The notes below the pieces were generated by a model that was given only the letters and a program-made list of their open reading frames with translations, made no database searches and was not told the DNA's origin. Of a DNA stretch of 64,000 nucleotides, positions 6,707 to 16,220 are shown piece by piece; within the stretch, counting starts at the first letter, position 1, and each line of letters starts with the position of its first letter. Source of the DNA: Polyangiaceae bacterium (GTDB lineage: Bacteria > Myxococcota_A > Polyangia > Polyangiales > Polyangiaceae); assembly GCA_020846005.1 (NCBI GenBank), contig JADLEQ010000080.1, forward strand, positions 1 to 64,000. The letters are read 5' to 3'. The translations under genes and the position numbers were made by a program.

Positions 6707-9061
6707 ATGACGCAGCCCGCTCCGCCGGTCCTCGACGCCGCGCGCGCTCCGCGCGCCTCGCTCTCGCCGTTCGTCCGGCGCTTCGCGGAGGTGCGCAAGG
6801 ACGACTCGACGCTGGTCGGCGGCAAGGGCGCGAACCTCGGAGAGCTCACGGCGGCCGGCCTCCCCGTACCGCCGGGCTTCGTGGTGACGGCCGACACGTA
6901 CCTCGCGGCGCTCGACGACGCCGGCACCCGCGAGCAGGTGCGCGACGCGGGCGCGCTCGTCGATGTGGAGGACCCTGCGGCGCTGGAGCGCTCGTCGCGA
7001 GAGCTCTCGGCGCTGGTGGCGGCGGCTGGCCTGCCGGCGCGCGCGAAGGCCGACATCCTCGCGGCGTATCGCGAGCTCGGCCCGGCGAACCGCGTCGCCG
7101 TCCGCTCGTCGGCGACGCTGGAGGACACCGCCGGCTCGTCGTTCGCCGGGATGAACGAGACGTTCACCAACATCGAAGGCGACGACCAGCTCCTCGACGC
7201 CATCGTGCGCTGCTTCCAGAGCGTGTGGGGGAAGCGCGTCATCTCCTACCGGGCGAGCCACGGCATCGACGCCGAGCCGGCCATCGCGGTCGTCGTGCAG
7301 GTGATGGTCGACTCGGAGCGCTCCGGCGTGCTGTTCACCGCCGATCCGTCCACCGGGGATCGCGCGCGGCTCGTCGTCGAGGCGGCGTTCGGGCTGGGCG
7401 ACGTCGTCGTCGGCGGGCAGGTGGAGCCGGACACCTACGTCCTCGCCAAGGCCGGGCCGCGGCTGCTCGAGGCGCGCATCGGGCGCAAGTCCCACCGCCT
7501 GGAGCGCGATCCGGCGGGCGGCACGCGGCGCCAGGAGCACGACGAGGCGCAGGCCGCGACGCGCGTCCTCGGCGACGACGAGCTGCTCGCGCTCGGGCGC
7601 ATGGGGCTCCGGATCGAGGCGCACTACGGCGTGCCGCAGGACATCGAGTGGGCGTTCGCGGGCGGGCGCCTCTACTGCTTGCAGGCGCGCCCCATCACGA
7701 CGCTGGGGGACGCGACCCTCGCCCCCGCCGGGGGCGCCGCAGGGACGGTGCTCGTCGCGGGGCTCGGCGCGTCCCCGGGGCAGGCGACGGGGCGCGTCCG
7801 GATCCTGGGCGGCCCCGACGAGGGGCACGCGCTCCAGGCGGGGGAGATCTTGGTCGCGACGATGACGACGCCCGACTGGGTGCCGGTGCTCCGTCGCGCG
7901 GGCGGGCTGGTGACGGACGGAGGCGGCATCACCTGCCACGCCGCGATCGTGAGCCGCGAGCTCCGCATCCCGTGCGTGGTGGGGACGCGCGACGCGACGC
8001 GGGTGCTGCGCGACGGCGAGCACGTCACCGTCGACGGCCGCCGCGGGCAGGTGCTCCGCGGCGAGGTCGCCGCCCCCGCGGCGGAGGCCGGCCCGACGCC
8101 GCAGCCCGGGTCGGCGCCGGCGGCGGGGGTCGCCGCCCTGGAGCCGCTCGCGACGCGGATCTACGTGAACCTCGCGATCGCGTCGCGCGCTGAGGAGGTC
8201 GCCGCGCTGCCGGTCGACGGCGTGGGCCTGCTCCGCGCGGAGTTCATGATCATCGACGCGCTCGGCGGCGCCCACCCGAAGCAGCTCCTCGCCGAGGGCC
8301 GCGGCCAGGAGTTCGTGGACGCGATGTCGAGCGCCGTGCTCGCGATCGCGCGGCCGTTCGCGCCGCGTCCGATCATCTACCGCGCGCACGACTTCCGCAC
8401 CAACGAGTTCCGCAAGCTGCGCGGCGGCGAAGCTCACGAGCCGCTCGAGGAGAACCCGATGATCGGGTACCGCGGGTGCTACCGGTACGTGAAGGAGCCG
8501 GAGCTCTTCCGCCTCGAGCTCGACGTCCTCGCGCGCGTGCGCGAGCGTTCGCCGAACGTCCACCTGATGATCCCGTTCGTGCGCACGCTCTGGGAGCTCC
8601 GCGCCTGCCTCGCGATGGTCGACGCTCACCCGCTCGGCCGCGACCGCGGGCTCCTCCGCTGGGTCATGGCGGAGGTCCCGTCGGTCGTGCACCGCATCCC
8701 CGACTACGCCGCCCTCGGGATCCACGGGGTCTCCATCGGCTCGAACGACCTCACACAGCTCGTCCTGGGCGTCGATCGCGACTCGGAGATCTGCGCGGAG
8801 CTCTTCGACGAAGGCGACGCCGCGGTCCTCGACGCGATCGAGCGCATCGTCCGCGGGGCGCACGCGCACGGCCTCACGGCGTCCCTGTGCGGTCAGGCGC
8901 CGAGCAACCGGCCCGACTTCGCGGAGCACCTGGTCCGCTTCGGCATCGACTCGATCTCGGTGAACCCCGACAGCGTCGCGGCCGTGCGGCGCGTGATCGG
9001 CGACGCCGAGCGGCGGGTGCTCCTCGCCGCGGCCCGCCGCGTCAGCGCGCCGACGGGTTGA
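6707..9061 (+). CDS. ppsA: phosphoenolpyruvate synthase
   Basis: 784 residues from ATG 6707, the usual length for PEP synthase (pyruvate + ATP + H2O to PEP + AMP + phosphate), a gluconeogenic cytoplasmic enzyme. The N-terminal nucleotide-binding domain begins with [11 protein letters not shown] (about 37-47) and includes [18 protein letters not shown]. The swivelling phosphohistidine domain has [15 protein letters not shown] with catalytic His411. The C-terminal PEP/pyruvate TIM barrel has [25 protein letters not shown] and a catalytic Cys728 in CGQAPSN. No lesion is visible. Its last 20 bases overlap the convergent PEBP gene, so any terminator lies within that coding sequence. The 227 bases upstream hold no other gene. 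Confidence 0.95.
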   Translation: MTQPAPPVLDAARAPRASLSPFVRRFAEVRKDDSTLVGGKGANLGELTAAGLPVPPGFVVTADTYLAALDDAGTREQVRDAGALVDVEDPAALERSSRELSALVAAAGLPARAKADILAAYRELGPANRVAVRSSATLEDTAGSSFAGMNETFTNIEGDDQLLDAIVRCFQSVWGKRVISYRASHGIDAEPAIAVVVQVMVDSERSGVLFTADPSTGDRARLVVEAAFGLGDVVVGGQVEPDTYVLAKAGPRLLEARIGRKSHRLERDPAGGTRRQEHDEAQAATRVLGDDELLALGRMGLRIEAHYGVPQDIEWAFAGGRLYCLQARPITTLGDATLAPAGGAAGTVLVAGLGASPGQATGRVRILGGPDEGHALQAGEILVATMTTPDWVPVLRRAGGLVTDGGGITCHAAIVSRELRIPCVVGTRDATRVLRDGEHVTVDGRRGQVLRGEVAAPAAEAGPTPQPGSAPAAGVAALEPLATRIYVNLAIASRAEEVAALPVDGVGLLRAEFMIIDALGGAHPKQLLAEGRGQEFVDAMSSAVLAIARPFAPRPIIYRAHDFRTNEFRKLRGGEAHEPLEENPMIGYRGCYRYVKEPELFRLELDVLARVRERSPNVHLMIPFVRTLWELRACLAMVDAHPLGRDRGLLRWVMAEVPSVVHRIPDYAALGIHGVSIGSNDLTQLVLGVDRDSEICAELFDEGDAAVLDAIERIVRGAHAHGLTASLCGQAPSNRPDFAEHLVRFGIDSISVNPDSVAAVRRVIGDAERRVLLAAARRVSAPTG

Positions 9062-9662
9062 GCGCGTACGTACCTTCGATCGTGGCCGTCGCGAGGACGT
9101 GCCCGGCCAGCGCGTCGCGCGCCTGTTGCCCGGTGCAGCGCGCCGGCAACCCGAGCGTGGCGACGTCGACCGCGTGCAGCGTGAAGACGTAGTGGTGCAC
9201 GCGCTCGTCGTTGAACGGTGGCCACGGGCCATCGTAGCCGGCGTAGTCCCCGGCCATCGCCGCGTCGCCGGCGAACCACCCGGTGTAGTCGTTCAGTCCG
9301 CGCGCGCCGTGCGGCGTGGCGCCGGGCGGCTTGCCCCCGACGACCAGGCCCTCTGCGTCCTGCCCCTCCGCGAGCTCGTGGACCGAGGCGGGGATGTCGA
9401 CCAGCACCCAGTGGAAGAAGTCGGCGCGAGGCAGCCCCCAGGGGACGCTGCGATCGGCGCGGTTCACGTCTTCGGCGCTCGTCGGCGCGTCGCGATCGTG
9501 GCAGAGCAGGACGAAGCTCCGCGTGCCGGGCGGTTCACCCGACCACGCGAGGTGCGGGCTCCGGTTCGGCCCGGGAACGGGCCCGGCGACGCCCGGCACC
9601 CCCAGGGCGTTCGTGGCGGAGATGGGCTCCCCGTTGCGGATGGACGCGCTCTCAAGCTGCAT
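9042..9662 (-). CDS. YbhB/YbcL family PEBP-like protein
   Basis: A 206-residue protein of the phosphatidylethanolamine-binding/Raf-kinase-inhibitor-like family. It shows [19 protein letters not shown] followed by a DRDAP motif, then [10 protein letters not shown] and a C-terminal [11 protein letters not shown]. The bacterial role is unknown; the family binds small anionic ligands in a conserved pocket. No signal peptide, so cytoplasmic. It ends 20 bases inside the 3' end of convergent ppsA. It lies 113 bases downstream of the YceI-like gene and could be the last gene of the RiPP operon or independent. Confidence 0.88.
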   Translation of the reverse strand: MQLESASIRNGEPISATNALGVPGVAGPVPGPNRSPHLAWSGEPPGTRSFVLLCHDRDAPTSAEDVNRADRSVPWGLPRADFFHWVLVDIPASVHELAEGQDAEGLVVGGKPPGATPHGARGLNDYTGWFAGDAAMAGDYAGYDGPWPPFNDERVHHYVFTLHAVDVATLGLPARCTGQQARDALAGHVLATATIEGTYALNPSAR

Positions 9663-9775
9663 GGTGTTCCCTCGTCACCACGCACGATGCCAGCCAGCGG
9701 CGCGCACCGCAAGCGCCCCGCGCTCGCCCGCCGCTGGGGGGCCGGCCCGCGTCACCGCCGACCGACCGCGGCGGA

Positions 9776-10561
9776 TCACCTGCCGGGCGCCCCCGTGGCC
9801 ATGATCTGGATCGACACCTGGACCTCGTCGACGATCTTGTCCCCGACTCGCTCGAGCGCACCCTGGAGGAACTTCCCGGCCAGGTCACGCGGCTTCACGT
9901 CGTGCTCCTTCATCGAGAGGCGCAGCGCCTCGACGGATTGGACGCGAACGTCCGTCGGCGCCTCCGGGGTGCCGCCGAACGTGGCCGCGAGGCGCACGCT
10001 CTTCTTCGCCGTCACGCCGTGGAGCCACAGCTCCCCGTTCGCGGTGAGCTGGACCGAGCGCCGGCCCTCGACGACGGGGGCATCGGCCAGCCGCGTGGGC
10101 GTGGCCTTCACCTCGCGGATCTCGAACCGCACCCACTGGTTCTCCTCGCGCTCCTTCGCTGGCACATCCGGGCCGAGCCCGAGCCAGTTGCGCGCGTGGT
10201 CGGTCTGCTTCGTGTCCTTCTCCGCGTCGCCGAACGTAAAGGTCGTGAGCGTCGTGAGGTCGAGCTCGACCCGGCCGCGCGAGGCATCGAGGTTCGCCGG
10301 CTCGAAGACGAGCTCCCCGCGAGCACGGGTGGCCTTGCCCTGAATCTTCTCCAGCGGCGCCGCGATGAGGAACGACGTGGTCGCCTCGGGCGAGACCGTC
10401 CGGCGGAGCGCGCTCGGCGCAGGCGCGGACGCGCTCGACGCCGCCGGGGGGGCGACACGGGTCGGGGGAGGGGGATCTTGCGAGCGCTCGCAGGCGATAC
10501 CGCCCAGCGCCGCGCTGGCCATCCCGAAGGTCATCGTCATCCACCGTCGCGTCATCGTCAT
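9776..10561 (-). CDS. YceI-like lipoprotein
   Basis: A 261-residue protein with AAGGAG seven bases before its ATG. Signal peptide and lipobox: FGMASAALGGIACERS; a Pro/Ala/Ser linker follows to about residue 50. The rest resembles the YceI lipocalin-like fold: GELVFEPANLDASRGRVELD, WVRFEIREV, VQLTANGELWLHGVTAKKSV. YceI proteins bind polyisoprenoids or other long lipids in the periplasm. It lies 84 bases downstream of the DUF2063 gene of the bufferin-like cassette on the same strand and is probably co-transcribed. A link to modified metal-binding peptides is inferred only from position. Confidence 0.75.
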   Translation of the reverse strand: MTMTRRWMTMTFGMASAALGGIACERSQDPPPPTRVAPPAASSASAPAPSALRRTVSPEATTSFLIAAPLEKIQGKATRARGELVFEPANLDASRGRVELDLTTLTTFTFGDAEKDTKQTDHARNWLGLGPDVPAKEREENQWVRFEIREVKATPTRLADAPVVEGRRSVQLTANGELWLHGVTAKKSVRLAATFGGTPEAPTDVRVQSVEALRLSMKEHDVKPRDLAGKFLQGALERVGDKIVDEVQVSIQIMATGAPGR

Positions 10562-10645
10562 GCTGCAGCTCCTTCTCCCAGGGCCCTCGGCCTCGTCTGA
10601 AGGTGCCGTCTCGCGACGGCACGAGACGTTGCGCTCGCCGTCGAG

Positions 10646-11458
10646 TCACGCCGGGCCGAGCAGCGCGCCACGCGACTCCAGCTCCTCGAGCAAGGACGCG
10701 AGCGCGGCGAGCGAGGCGTCGTCGAGAGATCGGTGCGTGTCGGCTGCGGCGCCGCGCGCGGCGTCCGCCAGCGACTCGCCGGCCAAGAGGCGACGGATCG
10801 CCGCTGCGCCGTACGCGGTGAGCTCGAGCAGGCGGGCGCTCCCCCCCGCGTCGCGATAGGCGAGGAGCCAGTGCTCGCCCCGCGCGGGCCCACCGGGCGC
10901 CTCCGCCTCGAGGCGGTGCACCGCGTAGTCGAGCCGGAGCAGCCGCACGGCCTTCTGGAAGCGGAGGCCGTCGACGACGGCGAGCTCTCGCTCGGGGGCG
11001 GGCTCGTCGTCCTCGGCCGCGCCCACGTCGAAGCCGACGAGCTCGTATCGCGCGAGATCCGCCACATACGGGGGGACAGTAGAGTCCTCGGCCCACGCCG
11101 CGGCCGCGAAATCCACCACCTCACGCGCGACGTCGCGCAGGTACGGGGAGCGGGAACCGCGCTCTGCGAGGAACCGTCCCACCAGCGCCGCCGCCCCGCC
11201 GGGGCCGAGCCGCTCGAGCGTGCGCGGGATCGACACCTCGAGGGCGCCGCGGATCCGGCCGTGCACGAGCGTGCGGTAGAGCTCGAGGCGCGCGCGGCCG
11301 TGGTCGTCTGCGAAGGCGGCGGCGTCGGCCTCGCCCACGCCGAGCCGGGCGAGCTCGGCGGCGAACACCTCGGGGGGCGGCGCCTGCTCGGCTGCGCGTC
11401 GCACCACGCCGACGAGAGCGGCGAGGCGAGGGTCGAACGCCTCGGCCTCAGGCCGCAT
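10646..11458 (-). CDS. DUF2063 (BufC/HvfC-like) RiPP partner protein
   Basis: 270 residues from the ATG at 11458, which overlaps the end of the upstream MNIO gene by 11 bases. The N-terminal half is helical: FADDHGRARLELYRTLVHGR, then LEVSIPRTLERLG, and later PPYVADLARYEL, matching the DUF2063 putative DNA-binding-like domain of BufC/HvfC proteins. The C-terminal part (LLELTAYGAAAIRRLLAGESL) fits the second domain of these partners. In studied systems BufC binds the precursor and assists the BufB oxidase. It is rather divergent, but the coupling to MNIO and the Cys-motif precursor two genes upstream support the call. Confidence 0.78.
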   Translation of the reverse strand: MRPEAEAFDPRLAALVGVVRRAAEQAPPPEVFAAELARLGVGEADAAAFADDHGRARLELYRTLVHGRIRGALEVSIPRTLERLGPGGAAALVGRFLAERGSRSPYLRDVAREVVDFAAAAWAEDSTVPPYVADLARYELVGFDVGAAEDDEPAPERELAVVDGLRFQKAVRLLRLDYAVHRLEAEAPGGPARGEHWLLAYRDAGGSARLLELTAYGAAAIRRLLAGESLADAARGAAADTHRSLDDASLAALASLLEELESRGALLGPA

Positions 11459-12323
11459 CGCCCCGCCTCGCGCTCGCCGCGCGCCGCGCGAGCGCTGCAC
11501 GGAACGTCGCGTCGATCTCGCGCACCTCTCGGAGCAACGTCGCGAGCGGCGGGACGTCGTTGTCGCGCTCGAGCAGCACCGGCAGCGGGCCGGTGCGCTC
11601 GATCACCCACGACAACAGCTCGTGGACGGAGCGCCGCACCGGCGCGCCGTGGGTGTCGAGGAGGAGGTCGTCGCCCCACGGCTCCGGCCCCGCGACGTGG
11701 ATCTCGACCACCCGCTCGAGGGGGATGCGCGACAGCCACTCCCAGCGGTCGAACCCGTGATTCGCCGCGTTCACGTCCAGGTTGTTCAGGTCGAGGAGCA
11801 GGCCGCAATCGGCGCGCTCGAGGACCTCGCCGATGAAGTCGGCCTCGTCGAGCTCGGGCTGGCCCGGGTGCAGGTAGTAGCTGACGTTCTCGACGGCCAT
11901 CCTTCGTCCGAGCGCGTCCTCGGCTCGCCGCACGCGGTCGGCGATCCGACGCGCCGTCTGCCGGGTGAACGGCACCGGGAGCAGATCGTGGAGCAGCGCC
12001 CCGCCGAGCCCGGAGAACGACAGATGATCCGAGTGCCAGCTGGCGCCGAACCGCCCGAGGAACCGGCGCAGCTCAGCGAGGTAGCCGGCGTCGAGCGGGT
12101 CGGTGCCGCCGAGCGACATCGTGAGACCGTGGGTCACGATGGGGTGCCGCTCGGCCACCTGGGAGAGCGCGTCGGGGATGAAGCCCCCTCGCCTCATGTA
12201 GTTCTCCGGGCTGATCTCGAAGAACCTCACCGCGTCGAGCTCGCCCCGCCCCGCGGCGAGGACCTCGTCCAGGATCTCCCACCGCAGACCGAGGCCCACG
12301 CCGCAAGGATCGGGGTTCGTCAT
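11448..12323 (-). CDS. DUF692 multinuclear non-haem iron oxidase (MNIO, BufB-like)
   Basis: A 291-residue TIM-barrel enzyme of the DUF692/MNIO family with the metal-ligand blocks in order: FFEISPENYM, HGLTMSLGG, WHSDHLSFSG, ENVSYY, LDLNNLDVNAANHGFD, EIHVAG, DTHGAPV and LLERDND. MNIOs use a multi-iron centre to modify Cys or other residues in ribosomal peptides; in bufferin systems Cys becomes a 5-thiooxazole that binds copper. Its substrate is almost certainly the Cys-motif precursor encoded 28 bases upstream at 12352-12795. All expected His, Asp and Glu positions are present, so it should be active. Confidence 0.92.
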   Translation of the reverse strand: MTNPDPCGVGLGLRWEILDEVLAAGRGELDAVRFFEISPENYMRRGGFIPDALSQVAERHPIVTHGLTMSLGGTDPLDAGYLAELRRFLGRFGASWHSDHLSFSGLGGALLHDLLPVPFTRQTARRIADRVRRAEDALGRRMAVENVSYYLHPGQPELDEADFIGEVLERADCGLLLDLNNLDVNAANHGFDRWEWLSRIPLERVVEIHVAGPEPWGDDLLLDTHGAPVRRSVHELLSWVIERTGPLPVLLERDNDVPPLATLLREVREIDATFRAALARRAASARRGDAA

Positions 12324-12351
12324 GGCGTCGATCCCATCCCTTCCCGCGGGC

Positions 12352-12795
12352 TCAGCCGCAGGTCCCCTGGCCGCAGCCGCCCTGCGCGCCCGCCTTCTTC
12401 ACGCGCGCCTTCGGCTTCGCCTTCGCCGGCGCCGGAGGCGCGGCGGTCGCGGCGCTGGCGACCGCCGCCCCGCTAGCGGCCGGAGCCGCACCCGCCGCCG
12501 CTTCGGCGCTCCCGCCCTCCGACGGCGCCTCGGCGGCCGCCTGGGGCTCGGCGGGCTTCGCACCGCAGGACGCCTCGCCTCCGGACTTCGCGCCGCAGGA
12601 CGCCTCCTTGCCGGCCGCCGAGCCGCCCTTCTTGGCGCCACATCCGCCGGCGCCGCAGCTCCCCTTCGCCTCTTCGCTGCCCGCCGCCGGGACCTCGGTC
12701 GCTTGCCCCGGGGTCGACCCCGCGCCGCAGGCGGTGAGGAACGCGCTCGTGCCCAGGGCTGCCAGCGCCATCGCGTACTTGTTCGGTTTCGTCAT
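12352..12795 (-). CDS. bufferin-like RiPP precursor with lipoprotein signal
   Basis: A 147-residue protein; AAGGAG sits seven bases before the ATG at 12795. The signal sequence ends in a lipobox, FLTACGAG, with Cys23. The mature part has six Cys in two paired motifs and two singles: GSCGAGGCGAKK (Cys47, Cys52), ASCGAK twice (Cys67, Cys77) and, at the very C-terminus, GGCGQGTCG (Cys141, Cys146). CGxGxCG is the core motif of bufferin-type MNIO substrates. Between them is a low-complexity Ala/Pro/Glu linker and a basic stretch (KAKPKARVKK). It is first of a minus-strand operon with the MNIO and DUF2063 genes. A lipidated precursor is unusual, since described bufferins have cleavable Sec signals. 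Confidence 0.82.
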   Translation of the reverse strand: MTKPNKYAMALAALGTSAFLTACGAGSTPGQATEVPAAGSEEAKGSCGAGGCGAKKGGSAAGKEASCGAKSGGEASCGAKPAEPQAAAEAPSEGGSAEAAAGAAPAASGAAVASAATAAPPAPAKAKPKARVKKAGAQGGCGQGTCG

Positions 12796-12979
12796 CGTCG
12801 TGCTCCTTCTCGGACTCGTCTCTGCGGTTCGTCGGCTGCTGCCTTCGATGGGTTCAGGTCTCGGCAGGCGCTCGGTCGTTACGCGGCGGGGCGCCGCGCG
12901 GTTGCGAGCCTCGAGCGCGGGCCCGTCGCACCGATACCGATCCCTTCCCTCCTGGCGGATTCTCGTCCAAGCTCGCGTC

Positions 12980-15244
12980 ATGGTAACGGCCACGCCTCGG
13001 TGGCGCTCCGCGGCGATGGTGGGCGGGAGCACCCTCGCCTTGCTGCTCTCGGCGAGCTGCGGCAGCCGCGGACCGCTCGATCTCACCCCGCCCCCGGACG
13101 GCGGCTCCGGCACCGGGAGCGGGGGCGCCGCGACGACCGACGGCGGCTCCGGCACCGGGGGCTCCGGCACCGGTGGCTCCGGCACCGGTGGCTCCGGCAC
13201 CGGTGGCTCCGGCACCGGCGGCTCCGGCACCGGCGGCTCCGGCGCGTGCGGCGCCGGGGCGACGAGCTGCGGGGGCGTGTGCACGGTGCTCGACTTCGAC
13301 CCTCGCAACTGCGGGAGCTGCGGCAACGCCTGCGACCCGGGCGAGGTCTGCTCCGGCGGCGACTGCGCGCTCGCGTGCGGCGGAGGCACGGTGGAGTGCG
13401 CGGGGCGATGCGTGGACACCGGCGTGGACCCGGCCCACTGCGGCGGCTGCGGCTTCCAATGCACGGGGGGCGAGGTGTGCGCGGCGGGGAAGTGCGGCCT
13501 CACGTGCGGTGGCGGCCTGACGCCGTGCGCCGGCTCCTGCGTCGACACCGAGCTCGATCCCGCGCACTGCGGCGGCTGCGGCGCGGCGTGTACCGGCACC
13601 CAGGTGTGCTCGGGCGGCGGCTGCGGATCGAGCTGCACCGGGGGGACGAGCCAGTGTGGCGCCCTCTGCGTCGACGTGGAGAACGACCCTCGCAATTGTG
13701 GCGGGTGCGGCAACGCGTGTGGTCCCGGCGAGGTCTGCTCGGCCGGCGACTGCGGCGTGAGCTGCTCGGGGGGGACGACGAAGTGCGGCACGCGCTGCGT
13801 CGACACCGAGCTCGATCCCGCGCACTGCGGCGGCTGCAGCCAGCCCTGCGGGCCGACCCAGGTCTGCTCGGCCGGCGCCTGCGCGAGCGTATGCGGGGGC
13901 GGCCTGGAGCGGTGCGGGAATGAGTGCGTGGACACCTCGTCGGATCTCCGCCACTGCGGCGCGTGCAGCGCGGCGTGCGGCCCGGGCGAGAAGTGCGTGT
14001 CGGGATCCTGCAAGCCGTGCGACAGCGCCACGGAGGACTGCGACGCCGACGGCTGGCTCACCGCGGACGGTGACTGCTGCGACAAGCCCGGGCTCTGCGG
14101 AGCGGATCCGCGCCTGGTGAATCCCGGTGCCCTCGAGGTCGTGGGCAACGGCATCGACGACGACTGCAACGGCAAGACCGACCTCTTCGATCCAGGCACG
14201 CTCCCGTGCGACGCCTCGCTCGCGAGCGACTCGGCCGTCCCGAGCGACTACGCGAACGCCATCGGCATCTGCAAACAGACGACCGAGTCGCCGCCCCTCG
14301 CCGAGCGCACCTGGGGCCTGGTGTCGGCGGAGCTGCTGCGGGCAAACGGGAGCGCGCTCGAGGACGCCCGCGCCCGCTCGATCCGGACGGGCTTCGGCGG
14401 CGTCACCCCGGCGACCACCCAGGGGAGCTCCGTGGTCGTGCTCTCGACCGGCGTCGCCGCGGACGCCACGCAGACGAACCCGGGGCCCAATGGGGGCGCG
14501 CCCGCGTCGGACAACGTCAACAACCAGCACGCCCCCAGCAGCAACGTGAGCATCTCGACCTGCTCGGACGCCGCGTGCATCGATGACTGGCTCGCGGCGG
14601 CCAACCCGCCGCTCAAGCAGGCGAACCAGCTCCCCCGCGCGCCGGGCTGCGGATCGGGGATCTTCGGCCAGCCTTCGCGGGCTCGCGACTCCGTGATGCT
14701 GCGCTTGCGGCTGCGCGCGCCGACGAACGCGCGCGCGTTCTCGTTCAACTCGTACTTCCTCAGCGCGGAGTACCCGGAGTACGTGTGCTCGAACTTCAAC
14801 GACCAGTTCGTGGCGCTGGTGGACACGCCCGGAGGCACGCCCGCCCCGATCCCGAACCCGATCGACAAGAACCTCCTCACCTATACGCAGGGAGGGTCAC
14901 AGTGGCCGATCGGCATCAACGTGGCGAACGGCACGAACCTCTTCGCCGTCTGCGAGCCCGAGAGCGAGCGCCCCGCTTGCTGGGACACCGACGTGAACGC
15001 GCAGAGCTGCTCGCTCGGCGCGTCTCAGCTCGCGGGGACGGGCTTCGAGCACGAGCCGGGGGGCGACGGCTGCCTGGTCGGCGGCGGGACGCACTGGCTG
15101 ACGACCGCAGGCAACGTGATCCCCGGGGCGATCGTGGAGCTCCGGATCGTCATCTGGGACGTGGGCGACGACGAGTACGACAGCACCGCGCTCATCGACG
15201 GCTTCCAATGGCTGCCAGAGGCGACACTGCCCGGCACGAAGTAG
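12980..15244 (+). CDS. Cys-repeat lipoprotein with choice-of-anchor-L domain
   Basis: 754 residues from ATG 12980. Signal peptide with lipobox LLLSASCGS; then a tandem GGSGTG linker (15-bp DNA repeats around 13140-13245). Residues about 90-350 carry seven Cys-rich repeats of about 38 residues (pattern VDTELDPAHCGGCGAAC … VCSGGxC). Next comes a MopE-like acidic motif (VGNGIDDDCNGKTD), then a region typical of choice-of-anchor-L proteins (CKQTTE, WGLVSAELLRANGSA, GSSVVVLSTGVAAD, SFNSYFLSAEYPEYVC). Such proteins sit on the outer surface of myxobacteria; function unknown. It is divergent from the RiPP precursor gene, with 184 bases between them. Confidence 0.82.
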   Translation: MVTATPRWRSAAMVGGSTLALLLSASCGSRGPLDLTPPPDGGSGTGSGGAATTDGGSGTGGSGTGGSGTGGSGTGGSGTGGSGTGGSGACGAGATSCGGVCTVLDFDPRNCGSCGNACDPGEVCSGGDCALACGGGTVECAGRCVDTGVDPAHCGGCGFQCTGGEVCAAGKCGLTCGGGLTPCAGSCVDTELDPAHCGGCGAACTGTQVCSGGGCGSSCTGGTSQCGALCVDVENDPRNCGGCGNACGPGEVCSAGDCGVSCSGGTTKCGTRCVDTELDPAHCGGCSQPCGPTQVCSAGACASVCGGGLERCGNECVDTSSDLRHCGACSAACGPGEKCVSGSCKPCDSATEDCDADGWLTADGDCCDKPGLCGADPRLVNPGALEVVGNGIDDDCNGKTDLFDPGTLPCDASLASDSAVPSDYANAIGICKQTTESPPLAERTWGLVSAELLRANGSALEDARARSIRTGFGGVTPATTQGSSVVVLSTGVAADATQTNPGPNGGAPASDNVNNQHAPSSNVSISTCSDAACIDDWLAAANPPLKQANQLPRAPGCGSGIFGQPSRARDSVMLRLRLRAPTNARAFSFNSYFLSAEYPEYVCSNFNDQFVALVDTPGGTPAPIPNPIDKNLLTYTQGGSQWPIGINVANGTNLFAVCEPESERPACWDTDVNAQSCSLGASQLAGTGFEHEPGGDGCLVGGGTHWLTTAGNVIPGAIVELRIVIWDVGDDEYDSTALIDGFQWLPEATLPGTK

Positions 15245-15268
15245 CGCTGAGCCCCCCGAGGAATCGCC

Positions 15269-16120
15269 ATGACGGAGAGAGAGCTGCGAGGTCGACACGT
15301 CGTCATCACGGGCGCGAACACCGGCATCGGCCGAGTGACCGCCGAGCGCCTCGCCGCGCGGGGCGCGCGCGTGACCGTCCTCTGCCGGAGCGAGGAGCGC
15401 GCGCGCGACGTGCTCTCCGCGATCCGAGGCGCGGGCGGTGAGGTCGCGCTCGTGAGCTGCGAGCTCGGCGAGCTCGCCAGCGTGCACGCCGCCGCCGGCG
15501 CGCTGCGAGCGCGCGGCGAGCCGATCCACGTCCTGGTGAACAACGCGGGCGTGGCCGGCCAGCGCGGCGAGACGCGCGACGGCTTCGAGCTCCAGTTCGG
15601 CGTGAACCACCTGGCCCACTTCGCGCTGACGATGGGCGTGTGGCCGCTCCTCGCGTCCGCCGAGGGCGCCCGCATCGTCAACGTCTCCAGCCGCTCCCAC
15701 TACCAGGCGAAGAGCTTCGACTGGTCGCGGGTGCGCGGGCGAACGCGATCGATCTCTGGGCTGCCGGAGTACGCGCTCTCCAAGCTCGCGAACGTGTTGT
15801 TCACGCGCGAGACGGCCCGGCGCCTCGGCCCGTCGGGCGTGCACAGCTACTCGCTCCACCCGGGGGTCGTGGCGTCGGACGTGTGGCGCCGACTCGGGCC
15901 GCTCGCGGCGCTCGCCAAGCCGTTCATGCTCACGAACGAGCAGGGCGCGGAGACGACGCTCTACTGCGCGTGCTCGCCGCAGGTCGCCGAGCACGATGGC
16001 CGCTACTACGACGCCTGCCGCGAGCGACGCGCGAGCCGCCTCGCGCACGACGACGCGCTCGCGCGGGAGCTGTGGGAGCGGAGCGCGGAGTGGGCGGGCG
16101 TGAGCGCCCCGGCGAGCTGA
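15269..16120 (+). CDS. short-chain dehydrogenase/reductase (retinol-dehydrogenase-like)
   Basis: A 283-residue SDR preceded by GAGGAA. Cofactor motif TGANTGIG at residues 14-21, NNAG about 92-95, catalytic Ser in VNVSSRSHY, and Tyr168/Lys172 in EYALSKLAN. HPGVVASDVWRR after the active site and the overall layout resemble RDH11-14-type SDRs, which usually prefer NADP(H). It has 24 bases between it and the upstream lipoprotein stop and 100 bases before glyA. The substrate cannot be read from the sequence. Confidence 0.88.
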   Translation: MTERELRGRHVVITGANTGIGRVTAERLAARGARVTVLCRSEERARDVLSAIRGAGGEVALVSCELGELASVHAAAGALRARGEPIHVLVNNAGVAGQRGETRDGFELQFGVNHLAHFALTMGVWPLLASAEGARIVNVSSRSHYQAKSFDWSRVRGRTRSISGLPEYALSKLANVLFTRETARRLGPSGVHSYSLHPGVVASDVWRRLGPLAALAKPFMLTNEQGAETTLYCACSPQVAEHDGRYYDACRERRASRLAHDDALARELWERSAEWAGVSAPAS

Positions 16121-16220
16121 CGCCGGCGCGGCTCAGGCCGAGCCCGCGGGCGGGCGGCGCGCGCGGGCCGGAGCCGCGGCCGCCTGTCGCGCGCGCGGCC
16201 CGTGAGCTACGCTGCCGGGG

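Noticed and set aside
6170-9232. Long minus-strand open frame across ppsA
   Set aside because: Shadow of the ppsA coding sequence with Arg/His-rich composition and no recognisable domains.
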